A DNA stretch of 64,000 bases from an uncultured Clostridia bacterium (GTDB lineage: Bacteria > Bacillota > Clostridia > Oscillospirales > Acutalibacteraceae), in the NCBI GenBank assembly GCA_937876375.1, contig CALEHY010000014.1, positions 10,121 through 74,120 on the forward strand. The letters are read 5' to 3'. The position numbers were made by a program, and so were the translations under genes. The notes under the pieces were generated by a model. That model saw only the letters and a program-made list of their open reading frames with translations, ran no database searches and was not told where the DNA came from. This document shows, in pieces, positions 7,196 through 16,100 of this stretch. Position 1 is the stretch's first letter, and every line of letters starts with the position of its first letter.

Positions 7196-8182
7196 TTAAT
7201 TAAGAACTCTGCAAGCGTCGTCGAAGATAGTAGAAAATCCGACTGTTGAGGTTACTGTTGCACGTTCGAGCTGACGATCAATAAGCTTGTCAAAATCAGT
7301 CACGATATCACCAAACTGTACCTTCTCGACAGCATAATTCTTGTCGATACCGATAATAGTCTGTGAATTTGTTGATGGAGCACGCACAATCTTTGCACCA
7401 AATGGTGTAATCATATCGCCAGTGCCATGGAATGTAAGACCTGCCATTGAGTCCTTAAACTCTGGTAGCTTAAGTAGCTGTGTTAGTGTCTCGGTATCCA
7501 TAATAATTCTGTCCATATTGTATGGATAGAACTTGCTCCATAGGTTAACAAGGTCATCGTATGAGGTTTCACCCTCTTTAATTCTGTCGACATATCTTGA
7601 GCTGTCGCTAACAAATAGTTTTAGCAAATCCATTAGCTGACAGCCAGCGATGTACTCACCAATCTGCTTTAGAGCAACAGTGAAAACATCAAGCTTCTGT
7701 GACTTGATAGCCTCGTATGATGCAACAAGCATCTTGCCACGCTTATGTAGTGGAGTGAGTGTTTCCTTTGTCTTGATGACAGTCTCTGGAATGAATGAGC
7801 CCTCTCCAATATAGCCCTCATCATCAGCAGAATTTGTGTTAACGCTCTCGATAGCTCTGTAATCGAGTGAGTCGATAACTGTTGTTGTAGCAACAAGGTC
7901 ATCAACAATATTTGCATCTGTTAGACCCTGCTTTACAGCACGAGACACATACTCTGGGAATAGTGCTGCAGAGTCAGAGGTAGAGAAGAACTTGCTTACT
8001 GGGTCAGAGCCGATGCCTGATACCTTGATATCAAATCTCTTTAGCTGACGCTGATATGCATCAAGACCCTCTAGCTCTGTGCCGATATAGTTTTCTGATG
8101 GGTCAAGCTCCTCAAGAGCGTTAGTAAAGCTCTTGCCAGTTGTGTATAGACCCTTTTCTAGCTTCAAATTATCAAATGACAT
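7196..8182 (-). CDS. Major capsid protein (HK97 fold, XkdG-like)
   Basis: 328 residues, the usual size for PBSX-type capsid proteins. Visible features: the ALFPEYVSRAVKQGL segment (the F/LFPEYV motif near the N-arm of this family), the central spine-helix region TVALKQIGEYIAGCQLMDLL, and the P-domain/A-loop region PFGAKIVRAPSTNSQTIIGIDKN. No long delta domain precedes it because scaffolding is supplied by the neighbouring protease-scaffold protein. AGGAGG lies 9 bases before ATG. It would assemble the icosahedral head. Confidence 0.85.
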   Translation of the reverse strand: MSFDNLKLEKGLYTTGKSFTNALEELDPSENYIGTELEGLDAYQRQLKRFDIKVSGIGSDPVSKFFSTSDSAALFPEYVSRAVKQGLTDANIVDDLVATTTVIDSLDYRAIESVNTNSADDEGYIGEGSFIPETVIKTKETLTPLHKRGKMLVASYEAIKSQKLDVFTVALKQIGEYIAGCQLMDLLKLFVSDSSRYVDRIKEGETSYDDLVNLWSKFYPYNMDRIIMDTETLTQLLKLPEFKDSMAGLTFHGTGDMITPFGAKIVRAPSTNSQTIIGIDKNYAVEKVQFGDIVTDFDKLIDRQLERATVTSTVGFSTIFDDACRVLN

Positions 8183-8200
8183 ATTCGTATACCTCCTAAA

Positions 8201-8545
8201 TTATAGAATAAAGCCTACTGTTTCGTTTGGCTTGTCAATCATCATTACTCTACGCATTGGACCAGCACCACTAGTATAGTGAAGTGTGCCATCAGCTGTA
8301 GACACAAGATGGTTCCAGCCGTGGCTAGTGATAGTTGTATCTGCCTTGCACTCTACATAGCCCTCTACCTGAACGCTAGCGTAGATACCATTGTCGCTAA
8401 CACAAACACCGATAAACTCTGTGTTTGCACCAGCCTTAACAAGCTTGCCGTTTGTGTCGAGTGTTACTAGCTTACCAAGTAGAGAATCCTCTCCTGCCTT
8501 AACGATAGTAACAACCTTTGAGTTAAATCCATTATAATTAATCAT
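8201..8545 (-). CDS. Small phage head (decoration-like) protein
   Basis: 114 residues starting MINYNGFNSKVV, with AGGAGG 7 bases upstream; the frame is open further back into the protease gene but the ribosome site fixes this start. The sequence is beta-rich and Gly/Val-rich (SLLGKLVTLDTNGKLVKAGANTEFIGVCVSDNG.YASVQVEGYVE), which is the pattern of the DUF2190-like or lambda gpD-like capsid cement proteins. It lies between the protease and the capsid gene, the usual location of decoration genes. Confidence 0.6.
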   Translation of the reverse strand: MINYNGFNSKVVTIVKAGEDSLLGKLVTLDTNGKLVKAGANTEFIGVCVSDNGIYASVQVEGYVECKADTTITSHGWNHLVSTADGTLHYTSGAGPMRRVMMIDKPNETVGFIL

Positions 8546-8555
8546 AATATTCCTC

Positions 8556-9512
8556 CTAAATTCTAAATTGAGAATAATCCTTTGACATTTTGTCATCCTT
8601 TGGTGCTAGCTGTGGTGCTGGCTGGGATGATTTGTCTGTTTTTTTCATACCATCTCTAAAGCCTAAAAGCTCCTTTGTGGTCATGACTGAAGTAATTGAT
8701 GCAAAAAGCGACTTGTCCATATTAGGAAAGCTTTTTGCAAAAAGAGCTACAACCTCCTTGCTAAGCTGTTTCTTGTAGTCCTCTGCAAGAGTTGCCTCCT
8801 CCTTTAGCGACTGGATATATGTTGATAGCTCCTTGACCTGTGATTTTGACAAAATCATATCCTCATCACAATCACAGATTGATTTGATTACATTGTCCAT
8901 ATTTACCTCCTTGGTATCGAATGATTTTGTGACACCAGCCTCTCTCTGTGCTGGCACAGCAACAAAGCTGAATTCGTACGCATCACTAGCATCCTCAAGA
9001 GTAACGTAGCACATTTTGCCACCATACTCCTTGCCAGCAATATGCTCACAGCGTTCGTGTCGCTTGTCCTTGCCACAAATTGAGCAAATGCCCCTTGCCA
9101 TCGAGCAAGACACTGATACCTCCTTTTTGATACCAGCATCGATTTCGTCAATCAGTGCTCTGTTGGTATCATTGTTTAGCATATATGCTCTAGCCATTAG
9201 GCAATAAAGAGGCTGACCATCAACAGTGGTCGCTCCTTCTCTTTTCTCCACCCAGGTGTCAAAAATTCTTGCCTTTTGGTCTGCACTACGCATAGAATGG
9301 TCCGAAATACCAGTCTTGCCGACAAAAAGCTTTGCAAGCTGACCTAGTGCCTCGACCGAAAATCGTTCATTGTCACGGTCGATATCATTGTTGCAAAGGG
9401 TGACATTGAATATGTACACCTCGTCCTCTGTCAGCTCTCTGCGTGAAAACTGATTGATTACCTTGAGGTCATTCTCTGCAACAGCACTCTTTTGTACTAT
9501 GCATTCCTTCAT
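8556..9512 (-). CDS. Prohead protease fused to scaffold-like tail (XkdF-like)
   Basis: 318 residues. The N-terminal part is a herpes/HK97-type capsid maturation protease: probable catalytic His72 in GISDHSM and Ser134 or Ser136 in KKEVSVSCSM, followed by the EFSFVAVPAQREAG strand typical of the fold. Between them lies a C-x2-C-x8-C-x-H cluster (Cys143, Cys146, Cys155, His157) that looks like a metal-binding insertion. Residues about 200-318 are helical and charged with no enzymatic motif, as expected for an internal scaffold that the protease would cleave. The start overlaps the portal stop (ATGA-like, 4 bases). XkdF of PBSX occupies the same position. Confidence 0.78.
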   Translation of the reverse strand: MKECIVQKSAVAENDLKVINQFSRRELTEDEVYIFNVTLCNNDIDRDNERFSVEALGQLAKLFVGKTGISDHSMRSADQKARIFDTWVEKREGATTVDGQPLYCLMARAYMLNNDTNRALIDEIDAGIKKEVSVSCSMARGICSICGKDKRHERCEHIAGKEYGGKMCYVTLEDASDAYEFSFVAVPAQREAGVTKSFDTKEVNMDNVIKSICDCDEDMILSKSQVKELSTYIQSLKEEATLAEDYKKQLSKEVVALFAKSFPNMDKSLFASITSVMTTKELLGFRDGMKKTDKSSQPAPQLAPKDDKMSKDYSQFRI

Positions 9513-10660
9513 TCCTCTACCTCCTTGATTAGCTTGTCTGCTTGAGCATTGTATAGTCTCGCTCTTGCAAGCTCGGTTTCGTCCAAAAGGGTGATATCAT
9601 CCCACACAATCTGTGGTGTGATATACACACCGATAGAGTCGAGATAAGCCTCTGCAATACGCTTAATCACTGGGGTGACAATGCGCCTGTACGACTCTAG
9701 CTCGGTAGTCAAAATGTCGGATTGCTGCTGGCTCATACGCTCGGTTGTTGACCAGCTTAATCCAAACATATATGGCATTAGACCAGTCTTTGCTATAATC
9801 TGCTCTAGCATTTGGCGAACTGGCACCTCACTATCAAGCACCTGATTGTCAGCACCGATAACGCTAACCTTTACGTCACCTACAGCGACGAAATCCTTGA
9901 TAGAATTCTTACTAGCCATTGCTTCCTTCCAAGCATTTGCCATCTGATTTGCTCTTTCCTTGGCGAATGCCTTGTCAGTGCTGTCCGACTGTGGCTTGTA
10001 TGTAACAGCGTAACGAAGATTGCCACAACGCTCCCAGTTGTTGCCAATGGTCTGGTAAATCTTTAGTAGTACGTCACTGACGAATGGTAACCCTCTCAAA
10101 AGACTAGTACCAAGTATCTCACCAGCCTTTGGATTAAGCACAGAAAACAGCACTCGCTCTGGGTGCTCAATCGGCTTTGGTGTCGACATAGTGCTGTTGT
10201 AAAACTCGATATCAAGACCATTGCTAGCACGCTTGACCTCTAGTGCATCAAGTTCGCTGTTATACAGTGCATAGACGCCATTTTCATCACAGATAATCTC
10301 ACCAACAGCCGTGCCATAGGTCAAAAGCTGGTCAACATAATTGTCAACGAATGACTGTATGCCACGCTGGTTGCCACCGACATTAATGGTGTCAAAAAAC
10401 TCCCTCATCTGCATATCAGCTCTGTCATCACCAGTGACAATATCAAAGCCACCCATAAGACGAACAATCTTGCAAATCGCACTGTCGATAATAGGTACAC
10501 CCTCACGCAAGGAGTCATATACCCTATTACTAACTGTGTGCAAGGGAGTGTAGCCATTCAGCTGGCAAAACGGATGATTGGCAGCACCACCAGTCTGCAC
10601 AGACACAGTGCTCTGCTCCAAGGACTCTGCCTTGCTCTTTTCACGATTAAATATGCCCAA
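9509..10660 (-). CDS. Phage portal protein
   Basis: 383 residues. It follows the terminase and precedes the protease, and shows typical portal features: EGVPIIDSAICKIVRLMGGFDIV near the N-terminus (the DSAI.KI motif), and the C-terminal segment LMPYMFGLSWSTTERMSQQQSDIL with a following long helix, as in the PBSX/SPP1 portal group. The start codon is TTG (with GGAAG about 8 bases ahead); no ATG in the frame gives a good ribosome site. It is somewhat short for the family (about 420-520), so it is a compact portal. It would form the dodecameric DNA channel at the head vertex. Confidence 0.82.
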   Translation of the reverse strand: MGIFNREKSKAESLEQSTVSVQTGGAANHPFCQLNGYTPLHTVSNRVYDSLREGVPIIDSAICKIVRLMGGFDIVTGDDRADMQMREFFDTINVGGNQRGIQSFVDNYVDQLLTYGTAVGEIICDENGVYALYNSELDALEVKRASNGLDIEFYNSTMSTPKPIEHPERVLFSVLNPKAGEILGTSLLRGLPFVSDVLLKIYQTIGNNWERCGNLRYAVTYKPQSDSTDKAFAKERANQMANAWKEAMASKNSIKDFVAVGDVKVSVIGADNQVLDSEVPVRQMLEQIIAKTGLMPYMFGLSWSTTERMSQQQSDILTTELESYRRIVTPVIKRIAEAYLDSIGVYITPQIVWDDITLLDETELARARLYNAQADKLIKEVEE

Positions 10661-10664
10661 GTCA

Positions 10665-11918
10665 TCACTTCCTTTCTACTGCAATGGAGAACGAATAATC
10701 ATCCTTGTCCTCGTTCAAAACACATTGAACAAAGTAGCGAATATCGTCCATTGCGTGATCATTTTCCTTTTTTGGTGCGTCACGCTTGATGCCATTGTCC
10801 CAACGATAAATGCTGAACTCACGAATAGCGTCACGACAACTTGGCGAAAAGAATATTTCGTCATTCTTTAGCGCTTGGCAAACACGGTTGATACCCTTTA
10901 GCACGTCGTTATCAGCCTTGATAATGGTGAACTCACCGTGGCGACGAACAACCTCGATGAACGACGCTGCTGATGGATCAATTATCAGTGCTGTGATACT
11001 TCTACCACCTACTAGAGCAACAAGATTTTCGTAATACTCCTCATCTGTCAGCTGTATACCAGCATCCCTTGATGAATGGTAGTATTCGTCAATTCGATAC
11101 CACCTGTCACCAGATTTGCCCCACAGCCCAAGCGAAAACGGATTGACTGTGCCATAGTCACACGACAGATAGTATTCACTAAAATCATCTGCATTTCTTA
11201 TATGACGCTCTGGGTTGAACATAGGATAGACTAGCCCATCGGCTGCTACCCATTTGCCCTCAATAAATCGTTCGTAAAACGCACCAGTATATAGGTTTTT
11301 GTATCGGCATTTGATTTCGTCAGACAAGGATGGATTGTCGTCCATAGAAAAATGAAGATATAGAATGTTCTTCTCATCAGCTCTTTTTATCCACTCGTTA
11401 TAGAACCAATGATATGGGTGCTCTGGGTTGCAGTTGAACCAAAATTTTGACCCATCAACCGAGCACCTAGCAAGTGCCTGCTCCACAAAAGAGCGTGGCA
11501 TAAGTGCTACCTCGTCGAGCAGAATTCCGTTCAAGGTCATACCCTGAATAAGTGAGGCAGAGCTCTCATCCCTACCACCAAAGAGATAAAATCTGTTAGT
11601 TATTCCTCTAGCAGACACCTCCAAATAATTTCGGCTAATTCTTTCCTCGACACCAAATCCTAGTGATTTGAGCACTGGTACAAGTGGGGTGACAACATTG
11701 CGACGAAGTGAGGTAATAGTTTTGCCACAAAGGGCGAAGGACCCATCACCAAAGCGATACATAGCCCACATAATAAATGAAAGAGACATACACAAAGTTT
11801 TTCCGGACCTCACTGCACCGTCACATATTATTCCGTTTTTGCTAGCATAGGGGCTAGCATTTTCCCACCAGGTTAGTGCTGCCATCTGTTTTGGAGAAAA
11901 TGGCTTAAATCCTATCAT
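10665..11918 (-). CDS. Terminase large subunit (XtmB-like)
   Basis: 417 residues from the chosen start. The N-terminal ATPase has a Walker A-like P-loop GAVRSGKT and a Walker B strand GILLDEVALM; the C-terminal RNase H-like nuclease shows the acidic residues in YYLSCDYGT, ALIIDPSAASF and HAMDDIRYF. The protein drives packaging of DNA into the head and cuts the concatemer. The exact start is uncertain: ATG at 11918 gives a GGTG six bases ahead and a 14-base overlap with TerS, but ATG at 11930 is also possible. All catalytic residues appear intact. Confidence 0.92.
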   Translation of the reverse strand: MIGFKPFSPKQMAALTWWENASPYASKNGIICDGAVRSGKTLCMSLSFIMWAMYRFGDGSFALCGKTITSLRRNVVTPLVPVLKSLGFGVEERISRNYLEVSARGITNRFYLFGGRDESSASLIQGMTLNGILLDEVALMPRSFVEQALARCSVDGSKFWFNCNPEHPYHWFYNEWIKRADEKNILYLHFSMDDNPSLSDEIKCRYKNLYTGAFYERFIEGKWVAADGLVYPMFNPERHIRNADDFSEYYLSCDYGTVNPFSLGLWGKSGDRWYRIDEYYHSSRDAGIQLTDEEYYENLVALVGGRSITALIIDPSAASFIEVVRRHGEFTIIKADNDVLKGINRVCQALKNDEIFFSPSCRDAIREFSIYRWDNGIKRDAPKKENDHAMDDIRYFVQCVLNEDKDDYSFSIAVERK

Positions 11919-12234
11919 CGATAGCACCATCACGCAGATTTTCTGCGCCCTTAGTCAACGCCTCATAAAAGCTAAAGCCACCATCCTGCTTCTGCTCAGT
12001 AGAAATGCTCAGCCTCTCGATAGCCTTTAGCCTATCAAAAAACTTTATCTCCATTCCACCACCCTTTGGTCGCTTTATCTCCGAAATGTTGAAGAGATTT
12101 AGCTTTGGCAAGCTCTCCAAAATCTCCTCATCCGACAGATAAAGCAGCTTTACAGCGTCACTTATATCACCAAAGGCAAGGTCCATCAACCCCTGCTTGA
12201 CCTTGTCCTCGATGGTCTTCTTTTTTCTTGGCAT
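11905..12234 (-). CDS. Probable terminase small subunit
   Basis: 109 residues, highly charged. It opens MPRKKKTIEDKVKQGLMDLA, with a helical N-terminal half (a helix LMDLAFGDISDAVKLLYLSDEEIL) and a C-terminal part that overlaps terL by 14 bases. A DNA-recognition small subunit in front of terL is the rule in this phage group. No helix-turn-helix is clear enough to name a family. AGGAGG lies about 8 bases before ATG, followed by an unusually long untranslated leader (about 200 bases to the next gene). Confidence 0.6.
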   Translation of the reverse strand: MPRKKKTIEDKVKQGLMDLAFGDISDAVKLLYLSDEEILESLPKLNLFNISEIKRPKGGGMEIKFFDRLKAIERLSISTEQKQDGGFSFYEALTKGAENLRDGAIDDRI

Positions 12235-12400
12235 ATCCTCATCCTCCTGCCGATAGTGTGAGAGAAAAGTCCCTCCATACTTAGGCTGAAAAACGCCTTT
12301 TTATTCACTCTGAATGCATAATTGGACCATAAAATGCAAAAATAAATATTTTTTTGCCACTTTATGCATAAAAGCTGAATAAAAGCAACTTAAAAAGGAC
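12235..12400. promoter_or_regulatory. Leader/promoter region in front of the phage module
   Basis: The 200-base gap between TerS and the M23 peptidase contains no gene. It is AT-rich and has several TGCAT/ATGCA elements: TTTATGCATAAA is a perfect palindrome at 12361-12372, and TGCAT...ATGCA arms flank 12318-12343. The arrangement looks like an operator-rich phage late promoter, but I could not assign clear -35/-10 boxes with good spacing. No regulator gene is linked. Confidence 0.35.
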
Positions 12401-12435
12401 AAACAAAAAGGGCGATAAAATCGCCCTTTTTGTTT
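12401..12435. terminator. Long perfect hairpin terminator (both directions)
   Basis: A 16-bp perfect stem (AAACAAAAAGGGCGAT and its complement) around a 3-base AAA loop, with a T-run on each strand after the GC-rich core. It lies directly after the M23 peptidase stop and in front of the phage module, so it separates the host operon from the phage genes. Confidence 0.9.
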
Positions 12436-12437
12436 GC

Positions 12438-13148
12438 CTATTCAGTTTTGCTCATTGCGTCTAATGGGTTGACTGTTTTGCCCTTGAATTTTGTCTCAAA
12501 ATGGAGATGAGGCTTCATACCAGCCTCGCAAGGAATATTACCAAGCGTTCCTATCTGCTCACCGATGGAGATGAACTGTCCAGCCTTTACCGACACACTC
12601 TTTAGCCCACAGTATCGTGCGATAAGCTTGCCACCGTGGTCAATCTCAACAACTGTGCCATACATACTGTCCTTGACAACATTCAGCACAAGACCATCAT
12701 TGATAGCGCTAACCTTGTCATCAACCTCACCATCAAAATCGACAGCCGAATGTGCACGATAGTCGCCCATTGTGTCATCAAGGCTTAGCTCCTCACTATA
12801 TCCCTTTAGCACAGTCTCGGTCATTGGATATTTATAAAAGCTCTTGTACGGAGTATTAGTATCCGACATATCCATTGTTGCTGGCTGGGTTGTGGTAGGC
12901 TTTGACTTTTTTGTGGTCGTTGCCTTTTTTGTCGTGGTCGCTGTGGTATCCTCGATAGTAACAGCGTGCTGTACCTCTGTTGTTTCTACAATAGTCGTAT
13001 GCTCATTTACTGTCTTGTCATTCTGTTTTGTGTTAGTAGAAAAATACACTATCATACCAAGCGATATGATACACAGACATATCACAGAGAACAAAGCCTT
13101 GACATTCTTGCTTTCCTTTTTGCTATTCTTTGAATTTGACGTAGCCAT
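12438..13148 (-). CDS. Membrane-anchored M23 peptidase domain protein, SpoIIQ-like
   Basis: 236 residues: short basic N-terminus, one membrane helix (about 17-36), a Thr/Lys-rich linker (about 45-90) and an M23/LytM domain. The metal ligands of M23 enzymes are present (HSAVD with its His and Asp, and HLHFE), so it is either an active peptidoglycan endopeptidase or a SpoIIQ-type structural homologue. The segment before the domain (KYPMTETVLKGYSEELSLDDTMGDYRAHS) resembles the SpoIIQ family, which acts at the engulfment membrane in sporulation. GAGGTG lies 7 bases before ATG, but inside the mfd terminator hairpin. A role in phage release is possible because of the neighbour, but the terminator at 12401 argues against one operon. 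Confidence 0.85.
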   Translation of the reverse strand: MATSNSKNSKKESKNVKALFSVICLCIISLGMIVYFSTNTKQNDKTVNEHTTIVETTEVQHAVTIEDTTATTTKKATTTKKSKPTTTQPATMDMSDTNTPYKSFYKYPMTETVLKGYSEELSLDDTMGDYRAHSAVDFDGEVDDKVSAINDGLVLNVVKDSMYGTVVEIDHGGKLIARYCGLKSVSVKAGQFISIGEQIGTLGNIPCEAGMKPHLHFETKFKGKTVNPLDAMSKTE

Positions 13149-13187
13149 AAAAAAACACCTCGATACAATTATGCACCGAGGTGTTAT
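13149..13187 (-). terminator. mfd terminator containing the ribosome site of the M23 gene
   Basis: AACACCTCG (13154-13162) and CGAGGTGTT (13177-13185) form a 9-bp stem on a 14-base loop. On the minus strand the second arm is followed by seven T bases and then the ATG of the M23 gene. The GAGGTG arm is also the only Shine-Dalgarno sequence of that gene. RNA that reads through from mfd would therefore hide the ribosome site. Confidence 0.75.
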
Positions 13188-13199
13188 ATTTTATACATA

Positions 13200-16100
13200 T
13201 TATACCTGCTGTGAAACAGAATTATTTAATATTTCGAGTGTTTCACGGACAGTATCAACCGAACTGCCATTGATGATATCAACAGAAATAAACTGTTTCT
13301 TACCAGAGGTAAAACGAGCTCTGCCACGCATTTTTTCATTAAGTGCAACAAGATATTCAACCTTGACGTCATCAAGGAAGAAATTGACACAGCCACCCTT
13401 TTGCTTAATCTCAAAAATACCAAGCTGTAGCGCTGTATTGCGAAGCAATGCGATCTCCACCAAGCCATAAACCTCTGCTGGCGGATTGCCAAATCTGTCT
13501 GTCAGCTCGTCATAAACATCATTTGCATCATCGTTAGAACGAATATTAGCAATAGCCTTGTACATAGCAAGTCGCTGTGGCGTAGAGGTAATATATCCGG
13601 TAGGAATACTAGCATCAACTGGTAGGTCGATAAGGCATTCCTTTTCCTTCTCCTCTGGGGCACGCTCACCCTTTTCCTCTGCAACAGCGTCCTCTAGTAA
13701 CTTTAGATACATATCATATCCAACAGCCTCGATATGACCATGCTGACGATTGCCAAGCAGAGAGCCAGCACCACGAATTTCCAAATCACGCATAGCAATC
13801 TTAAATCCAGAGCCAAACTCCGTATATTCCCTAATCGCCTCTAATCGTCTGGTAGCGATATCGGTCAGCTCCTTGCCACGAGTGAAGGTAAAATAAGCAT
13901 ATCCCCTACGAGATGAACGACCTACTCTACCACGAATTTGGTGTAGCTGTGCAAGACCCATTCGGTCAGCATTTTCGATAATCAAAGTGTTAACATTTGC
14001 AACGTCGACACCAGTCTCGATAATAGTGGTGCAAACAAGAATGTCAATCTCACCATTAATCAGCTTTGTCCACACGTCACTAAGCTGTTCCTCGGTCATC
14101 CTACCGTGTGCAACACCTACAGTCGCATTAGGTATCTCCTTTTTGATAGTAACAGCGACATGGTCGATGGTGTCAATATTATTGTGGAGATAGTAGCACT
14201 GGCCACCCCTTGCAAGCTCCTTTTCCATAGCCTCGATGAGCATACCAAAATCATACTCAACGACATATGTCTGCACTGGTCGTCTGTCGCCAGGTGCTTC
14301 CTCTAACAGTGACATATCTCTAATGCCACTCATAGCCATATTAAGCGTTCTAGGAATAGGGGTCGCAGATAGGGTAAGAACGTCTACTCTAGGGAACTTT
14401 TCCTTGATTTTCTCCTTTTGTGCGACACCAAATCTCTGCTCCTCATCAACAACAAGCAGACCCAAATCCTTGAACTGAATATCCTTGCTGATGATACGAT
14501 GAGTACCGATAAGCAGGTCAACCTTGCCATCAGCGAGGTCCTTTAGTATCTCCTTTTGCTTCGTTGGAGATACAAATCGTGACAGCATCTCCACCCTTAC
14601 TGGGAATGGCTCCATACGCTTCTTTGCTGTTTGGTAATGCTGCATAGCAAGAACAGTGGTAGGCACAAGGATAGCACACTGCTTGCTGTCACATATTGCC
14701 TTGAAACAGGCACGCAAAGCAACCTCCGTCTTGCCAAATCCAACGTCACCACACAGTAATCTATCCATAGGAGATGGCTTTTCCATATCACCCTTTATCT
14801 CGTCAGCAGACCTCATCTGGTCCTCTGTCTCCTCATATGGAAAACGAAGCTCAAAATCCCTCTGCATATCAGTATCTTCGGAAAACTGGTAGCCCTTTGT
14901 GCTAAGTCGTTTGGCATAAAGCTGAATTAGCTCCTTTGCCATATCCTGAACAGAGGCATATACCTTTGCCTTCGTCTTGCTCCAATCACCAGAGCCAAGG
15001 CGATTGACCTTAATCCTACTGTCTTCCTTTGGACCAATATATTTTGATACCAAATCAAGCTGTGTTACTGGCACATATAGTGTGTCACCCTTTGCGTAGC
15101 CAATCTTGATATAATCCTTGTGCACGTCGTTGATATCAAGAGCGTGAATACCCTCAAAAATACCGATACCGTGCACATTATGAACGATATAATCACCTAC
15201 AACGAGCTCATCAAGCGAATGGATAGAGTCCTTGGAGGTGGATTTTTTATGCTTTTTCTTGCTCTGACTAGCTTTAGCGTGGGTCATCAATGCAAATTTT
15301 GCGAATCCTAGCTGAAAACCAGCACTGAGTGTGCCAGTGAGGACAGTAACAGTGCCCTTTTGAAATTCTGCTGGGTGCTTTTCGCAAAATACAGCGTTGT
15401 ATCCCATCTCACTGATATCATACGCAAGAGATTTTCCAGCACGAGAGGTGCCAGCCATAATACATACAGCATAGCCAGTCTTTAACAATGGGAACAATTC
15501 GTCCTTTAGCTGTGACAATGTGCCAGACCAAACATTAAAGCTCTGGCAAGTGAAATTAGCCAAATGGCGAACCGGTGTGTCAAAGCTACCACGAGGTAGG
15601 GAGTCGAGATATATTGCACCCTTGTCCTCATAAACTCTGCACAAATCATCAAAATCTAGATTGAATTTGTCCAATCCTTTACACAGTGAGCCATCCTCGA
15701 CTAGCCATTTCAGCTCCTCATTCATCAATTTTACTTGATTGAGCGAGCGTTCCTTAACCTTCGCACTCTCACAGACGAACAAAAGACCATCAAAATAGTC
15801 ATATAGTCCGTTCGACTGATACGCTAGTGGCAAATATTTATCATTACAACGAAGATTTAAGCCCTGCTTTAATCTTTCGCTATCGTCATATAGCTTTTCA
15901 CGAGATTTTGTAGCCTTGCCCTTAAGCGATGATGCAAGAGCGTCAATCCTCTTTGCCTGCTCGTCTGGTGATGGGAACAGCACCTCTGTTGACGGAATAA
16001 TATCGACACAATCGACGATATCTGTTCTACGCTGAGTAGCGATATCAAAGCTAGCTATACTGTCGACAGTGTCACCCCAAAGCTCAATTCTAACTGGGTC

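Larger units (their letters stand above)
1933..12234 (-). mobile_element. Phage-derived structural module (PBSX/Mu-like), no tail sheath, tube or tape measure
   Basis: Seventeen tightly packed minus-strand genes encode packaging, head, connector and baseplate functions in the order seen in PBSX and related myoviruses. Neighbouring genes overlap by a few bases or are nearly abutting, all frames are open, and base composition resembles the host genes. Missing between the third connector gene and the LysM protein are the sheath, tube, chaperone and tape-measure genes that occupy this position in PBSX (xkdK to xkdO). There is also no integrase, repressor, replication, holin or endolysin gene, and no tRNA or obvious direct repeat at the ends. 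It is therefore either a deleted prophage or a retained, domesticated element. Chromosomal genes (fumC and the M23/mfd group) flank it. Confidence 0.85.

Noticed and set aside
1933..12234. Complete active prophage
   Set aside because: No integrase, repressor, replication, tail tube, sheath, tape-measure or lysis gene in the segment.
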